Below, piece after piece: positions 13,869 to 16,420 of a DNA stretch of 16,420 nt. The notes beneath the pieces were generated by a model that saw only the letters and a list, made by a program, of their open reading frames with translations, had not been told where the DNA came from and did not search any database. Positions within the stretch are counted from its first letter, which is position 1, and each line of letters begins with the position of its first letter. The stretch is from NCBI GenBank assembly GCA_014534415.1, contig JACVRM010000036.1, positions 1 to 16,420 on the forward strand, given 5' to 3'. This DNA is from Thermoleophilia bacterium (GTDB lineage: Bacteria > Actinomycetota > Thermoleophilia > Gaiellales > Gaiellaceae). The translations under genes and the position numbers were made by a program.

Positions 13869-14549
13869 ATGCGCTCTCTCGCCGTCGCCGCCGTCGCCGC
13901 GCTCGCCGTCGCCGCCGTCGCATGGGCGGCGCCGCTCGGCCGCGTCGACCCGCGTCGCGGCGGCTTCGAGGTGGGCCTCGGCGAGTGGTCGGTCGAGCTC
14001 GAGGCGAAGGCGATTCGGCCGGGCCAGGTCACGTTCGTCGTCACGAACCGCGGGCGGCTTCGCCACAGCTTCCGCATCCGCTCCCGCCGCGAGGACGGCC
14101 GGGGCCGCGGCGGCGACCGCTGGGAGGCGCGCACGCCGCTGCTGGCGCCCGGGCAGACGTACCGCATGACCGTCCGCCTGGACGCCGGCCTCTACGAGAT
14201 CGACTGCGACGTCGAGGGACACGACGATCTCGGCATGGAGACAGTCCTCGCGGTGCGCGGCGACGCGCCGCTCGTTCAGCCGAAGCCGGCCGGCAAGGGC
14301 GCCGTCCAGATCGCGGCCTTCAAGTTCGCGCCTGCGACGCTGCGCGTGCCGACGGGCGCAACCGTCCGCTGGACGAACGCGGACGCCGCGCCGCACACCG
14401 CCACCTCCACGACCGGCACGTTCAGCTCGCCGCAGCTGCGCAAGGGGCAGACGTACGCGCGCCGCTTCCCGCGGCGGGGCCGCTACGCGTACGTATGCGC
14501 GCTGCACCCCGCGATGCGGGGCACGGTCATCGTCGGCAAGACCGGCTGA
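13869..14549 (+). CDS. Exported protein with two cupredoxin domains, each with a full type-1 copper ligand set
   Basis: Probably a periplasmic or wall-side blue-copper electron carrier or copper-binding protein. The 226-residue product has an Ala/Val-rich signal peptide (about 1-20, likely cleavage after Ala-Trp-Ala). Domain 1 (about 33-130) has His66 (RHSF), Cys113, His118 and Met123 in YEIDCDVEGHDDLGM. Domain 2 (about 145-222) has His176 (APHTA), Cys210, His213 and Met216 in YVCALHPAMRGTV. Both sets match the His-Cys-His-Met pattern of plastocyanin/azurin-like sites, but the loops differ in length (Cys-x4-His-x4-Met versus Cys-x2-His-x2-Met). No lipobox or membrane anchor is seen beyond the signal peptide. 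ATG 13869 starts exactly at the signal peptide. Confidence 0.88.
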   Translation: MRSLAVAAVAALAVAAVAWAAPLGRVDPRRGGFEVGLGEWSVELEAKAIRPGQVTFVVTNRGRLRHSFRIRSRREDGRGRGGDRWEARTPLLAPGQTYRMTVRLDAGLYEIDCDVEGHDDLGMETVLAVRGDAPLVQPKPAGKGAVQIAAFKFAPATLRVPTGATVRWTNADAAPHTATSTTGTFSSPQLRKGQTYARRFPRRGRYAYVCALHPAMRGTVIVGKTG

Positions 14550-14563
14550 CCGATCCCGCCTCT

Positions 14564-14604
14564 GCGCGCCGTCGCCCGGGTCTTCTCGGCCGGCGACGGC
14601 GTGC
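14564..14604 (+). terminator. Long GC-rich hairpin, probable terminator of the cupredoxin gene
   Basis: Arms 14564-14576 and 14592-14604 pair over 13 bp with one G-U, and the central 10 bp are perfect. The loop is 15 bases. It starts 15 bases after the TGA. Only two T follow, so termination would be Rho-assisted or of the U-less type. Confidence 0.5.
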
Positions 14605-14674
14605 TTGGCGAGGCCGGTGCCGTCGTCTCTTCGCACCCCGGCCGAGCGGAAACGGCGGATCCGCGTTCGCGCAT

Positions 14675-14680
14675 TAGGGT
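14675..14680 (+). promoter_or_regulatory. -10 (TAGGGT) of the CNB-fold/oxidoreductase operon, leaderless
   Basis: TAGGGT ends 7 bases before GTG 14688, with no Shine-Dalgarno between. Confidence 0.55.
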
Positions 14681-14687
14681 TCGCGCG

Positions 14688-15101
14688 GTGATCGACAGCG
14701 ACAGCCTGGTACGCCTGGCGCTCTTCGCCGATCTCTCGAGCCCGCAGGTGGAGGCCGTCTCCCACGTGCTCGGCGACGAGCGGTTCGTGCGCGGAACCCG
14801 CGTCGTCCGCAGGGGCCTGTCCGGAGGCAGCTTCTTCGTGGTGCTCGAGGGGGCGGCGTCGGTGGAGATCGACGGCAGCGAGCGCGCGCGGCTGACGCCC
14901 GGCGACTTCTTCGGCGAGGTCTCCGCCTTGACGGGTGAGCCCACGACCGCCGACGTCGTCGCCGCGACCGACGAGCTGCGCTGCGCGGTGTTGCCGGGCG
15001 AGGAGCTGCGCCCGCTGTTGCTCCGCTATCCGGCGGTGGCCATCCGCATGCTGGAGACGGGCGCGCGGCGGCTCCGCAACGCCAACCTGTGGCAGCCGTA
15101 G
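14688..15101 (+). CDS. Stand-alone cyclic-nucleotide-binding-fold protein
   Basis: A 137-residue single CNB (CRP/PKA-type) domain without a DNA-binding domain. The N-terminus LVRLALFADLSSPQVEAVSHVL (7-28) is the usual helical lead-in, followed by GGSFFVVLEGAASVEI (46-61). The phosphate-binding cassette is PGDFFGEVSALTGEPTTADVV (71-91). Gly76-Glu77 is kept, but the Arg that pairs with the cyclic phosphate (R-S/T-A) is Thr86, so cAMP or cGMP binding is doubtful. GTG 14688 fits the -10 and the domain boundary, and in-frame codons upstream lie beyond the hairpin. It overlaps the next gene by 13 bases. It is probably a regulatory partner of that oxidoreductase, since CNB domains are found fused to thioredoxin-reductase-like enzymes in other bacteria. 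Confidence 0.85.
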   Translation: MIDSDSLVRLALFADLSSPQVEAVSHVLGDERFVRGTRVVRRGLSGGSFFVVLEGAASVEIDGSERARLTPGDFFGEVSALTGEPTTADVVAATDELRCAVLPGEELRPLLLRYPAVAIRMLETGARRLRNANLWQP

Positions 15102-16420
15102 CCCCGCCCGGCGACTACGAGGTGGTGGTCGTCGGCAGCGGGCCGGGCGGCCTTCAGACGAGCTACTACCTGACACGCTTCGGCGTCCGGCACGCGCTGC
15201 TTTCCGCGGACGAGGCGCCCGGCGGGATGTTTCGCCGCTGGCCGATCTACGAGCGGCTGATCTCGTGGACTCGCGTCCATGCGCCTGTCGGGCGCGAGAC
15301 GCGCGAGTACGAGTGGTACGACCACAACAGCCTCCTCGCCGAGGAGCCGGAGCATCGGGCGCTCGTGCCGGCGGTGGCCGGCAAGGGGGTGTTCTTCCCG
15401 ACCCGCGCCGAGATGGAAGCGGGGCTCGTCGCCTTCGCCGAGCGGACGGGCGTTCGTGCGCGCTTCGGCTGCCGGTGGGAACGCACGCGCCGACAGGAGG
15501 ACGGGTGGGTGCTCGAGACGTCCGACGGGGAGTACCGCTGCCGCTCGGTCGTCTTCGCGATCGGCGTGACGACGCCCTGGCGGCCGGCGGCGCTCGAAGG
15601 CGTGCCGCACTATGCCGAAACCGGCGACGCGCGCGAGTACGAAGGCAAGCGCGTCGTCATCATCGGCAAGCGCAACTCGGGCTTCGAGCTGGCGGCGGAG
15701 CTGCTGCCGTGGGCGCGCTCGATCGTGCTCGTCTCGCCCCAGCCGGTGCAGGCTGCGGTGCTGGCACGCTCGACGTTCCGCGTTCGCTACTTCCAGCCCT
15801 GGGAGGATCACGCGCGGGGAGGGGGCACGTTCGTCCTCGATGCGGCAGTCGGCCGCATCGAGCGGACGCCGGACGGCTTCCTCGTGCATGCGGAGGGCAC
15901 GACCCGGCCCGGCACGCTCGAGCTGCACGCCGACGTCGTGATCGCCGCCACCGGCTTTCGCGCTCCGCTCCGCGATCTCCCGGAGATCGGGCTGGCGACG
16001 GTCGGACACGGGCGGATACCCGCGCTCACGCCGTTCTGGGAGAGCATCTCTCTCCCCGGGATCTACTTCGCCGGTAACGCGAGCGACGGCGCGGCTCCGC
16101 TGAACAAGCGCGGCACGCAATCGCTGTCGACCTCGGTCGTCGGCTTCCGGTACAACGCGCGGCTGCTCGCGCAGCGTCTGGCCGGTCGATCCGAGTCGCG
16201 GCCACTCGAGCGAGACGCCGTCGTGCCCCTCCTTGCGCGGGCGTGGCGCGCCGAGCCGGAGCTGTGGGCGCAGCGCGGCTACCTGGCGCGCGTCGTCACG
16301 CTCGAAGACGAGCCGCGCGATCTCGGCGTCGAGCCGCTCGCGCACTTCGTCGACCAGCCGGCGCCCGAAGCCGTCGCCGTCACCGTCGAGACCGAGCCCG
16401 ACGGCACGATCCTGCCGGTC
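15089..16420 (+). CDS. FAD/NAD(P)-dependent oxidoreductase of the monooxygenase/thioredoxin-reductase-like group (3' end outside window)
   Basis: The frame is open from GTG 15089 to the last base, 444 residues with no stop. The FAD site is VVVVGSGPGGLQTSYYL (12-28, GSGPGG 16-21). The GMFRRWPIYERLISWT stretch follows, as in flavin monooxygenase-like proteins. The NAD(P) site is VVIIGKRNSGFELAAEL (189-205), where Lys-Arg-Asn replaces the usual Gly-x-Gly-x start of the loop. VIAATGF (284-290) and IYFAGNAS (325-332) mark the second FAD contacts. No CxxC redox pair is visible, so it is not an ordinary thioredoxin reductase. About 110 residues follow the FAD domain and the C-terminus is missing. 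GTG 15089 lies 13 bases inside the CNB gene. Substrate unknown. Confidence 0.86.
   Translation, partial: MAAVAPPGDYEVVVVGSGPGGLQTSYYLTRFGVRHALLSADEAPGGMFRRWPIYERLISWTRVHAPVGRETREYEWYDHNSLLAEEPEHRALVPAVAGKGVFFPTRAEMEAGLVAFAERTGVRARFGCRWERTRRQEDGWVLETSDGEYRCRSVVFAIGVTTPWRPAALEGVPHYAETGDAREYEGKRVVIIGKRNSGFELAAELLPWARSIVLVSPQPVQAAVLARSTFRVRYFQPWEDHARGGGTFVLDAAVGRIERTPDGFLVHAEGTTRPGTLELHADVVIAATGFRAPLRDLPEIGLATVGHGRIPALTPFWESISLPGIYFAGNASDGAAPLNKRGTQSLSTSVVGFRYNARLLAQRLAGRSESRPLERDAVVPLLARAWRAEPELWAQRGYLARVVTLEDEPRDLGVEPLAHFVDQPAPEAVAVTVETEPDGTILPV

Noticed and set aside
14935..16077. Plus-strand open frame of 380 codons across the oxidoreductase
   Set aside because: It is in a different frame from the FAD and NAD(P) motifs, which lie in the frame starting at 15089 that runs off the window. 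The 380-codon product is Arg/Ala-rich without motifs.
13761..16345. Long minus-strand frames opposite the cupredoxin, CNB and oxidoreductase genes
   Set aside because: The plus-strand frames carry clear family motifs, while the antisense frames carry none.

Overview
The window reads as chromosomal DNA of a high-GC actinobacterium. Starts are mostly GTG, genes are packed with 4-base stop/start overlaps, and there is a coenzyme F420 operon, a DUF6328 membrane protein and a secreted delta-60-repeat/PASTA protein with a cysteine pair. Together these suggest Actinomycetota, plausibly class Thermoleophilia. That placement is an inference from gene content, not from a marker gene. I see no tRNA, rRNA, CRISPR array, insertion sequence or phage gene.

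Layout. (1) 1-3132, + strand: the end of hemE, then hemH (apparently starting at CTG), an orphan Wzt-type ABC ATPase and a 92-residue unknown protein, each joined to the previous gene by a 4-base overlap. (2) 3133-3357: a short intergenic stretch with a hairpin and a small direct repeat. (3) 3358-4995: a secreted seven-repeat delta-60 protein with a poly-proline stalk and one PASTA domain. (4) 5010-6650, - strand: a PolX-type protein whose PHP nuclease site is intact but whose polymerase aspartates are gone. (5) 6670-9635, + strand: the F420 operon cofC-cofD-npdG-cofE, followed by a DUF6328 membrane protein. (6) 10122-11239, - strand: a cupin/methyltransferase pair. It diverges from a degenerate metallo-beta-lactamase-fold protein (11268-11876). 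(7) A split-barrel flavin/F420-type protein (- strand) diverging from a D-lactate dehydrogenase-like FAD enzyme (12458-13822). (8) A secreted protein with two complete type-1 copper sites (13869-14549). (9) A cyclic-nucleotide-binding-fold protein overlapping the start of an FAD/NAD(P) oxidoreductase that runs off the right edge.

How it fits together. The first block makes haem or coprohaem, and the middle block makes F420 and can exchange its electrons with NADP. The right half is rich in redox proteins (copper, FAD, FMN/F420-like folds). Sequence alone does not show that these act as one system.

The most striking pattern is regulatory. Almost every gene that begins a transcription unit has a TANNNT or NANNNT -10 hexamer ending 5-8 bases before its start codon. 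This predicts leaderless mRNAs, with divergent gene pairs sharing a few tens of bases of bidirectional promoter.
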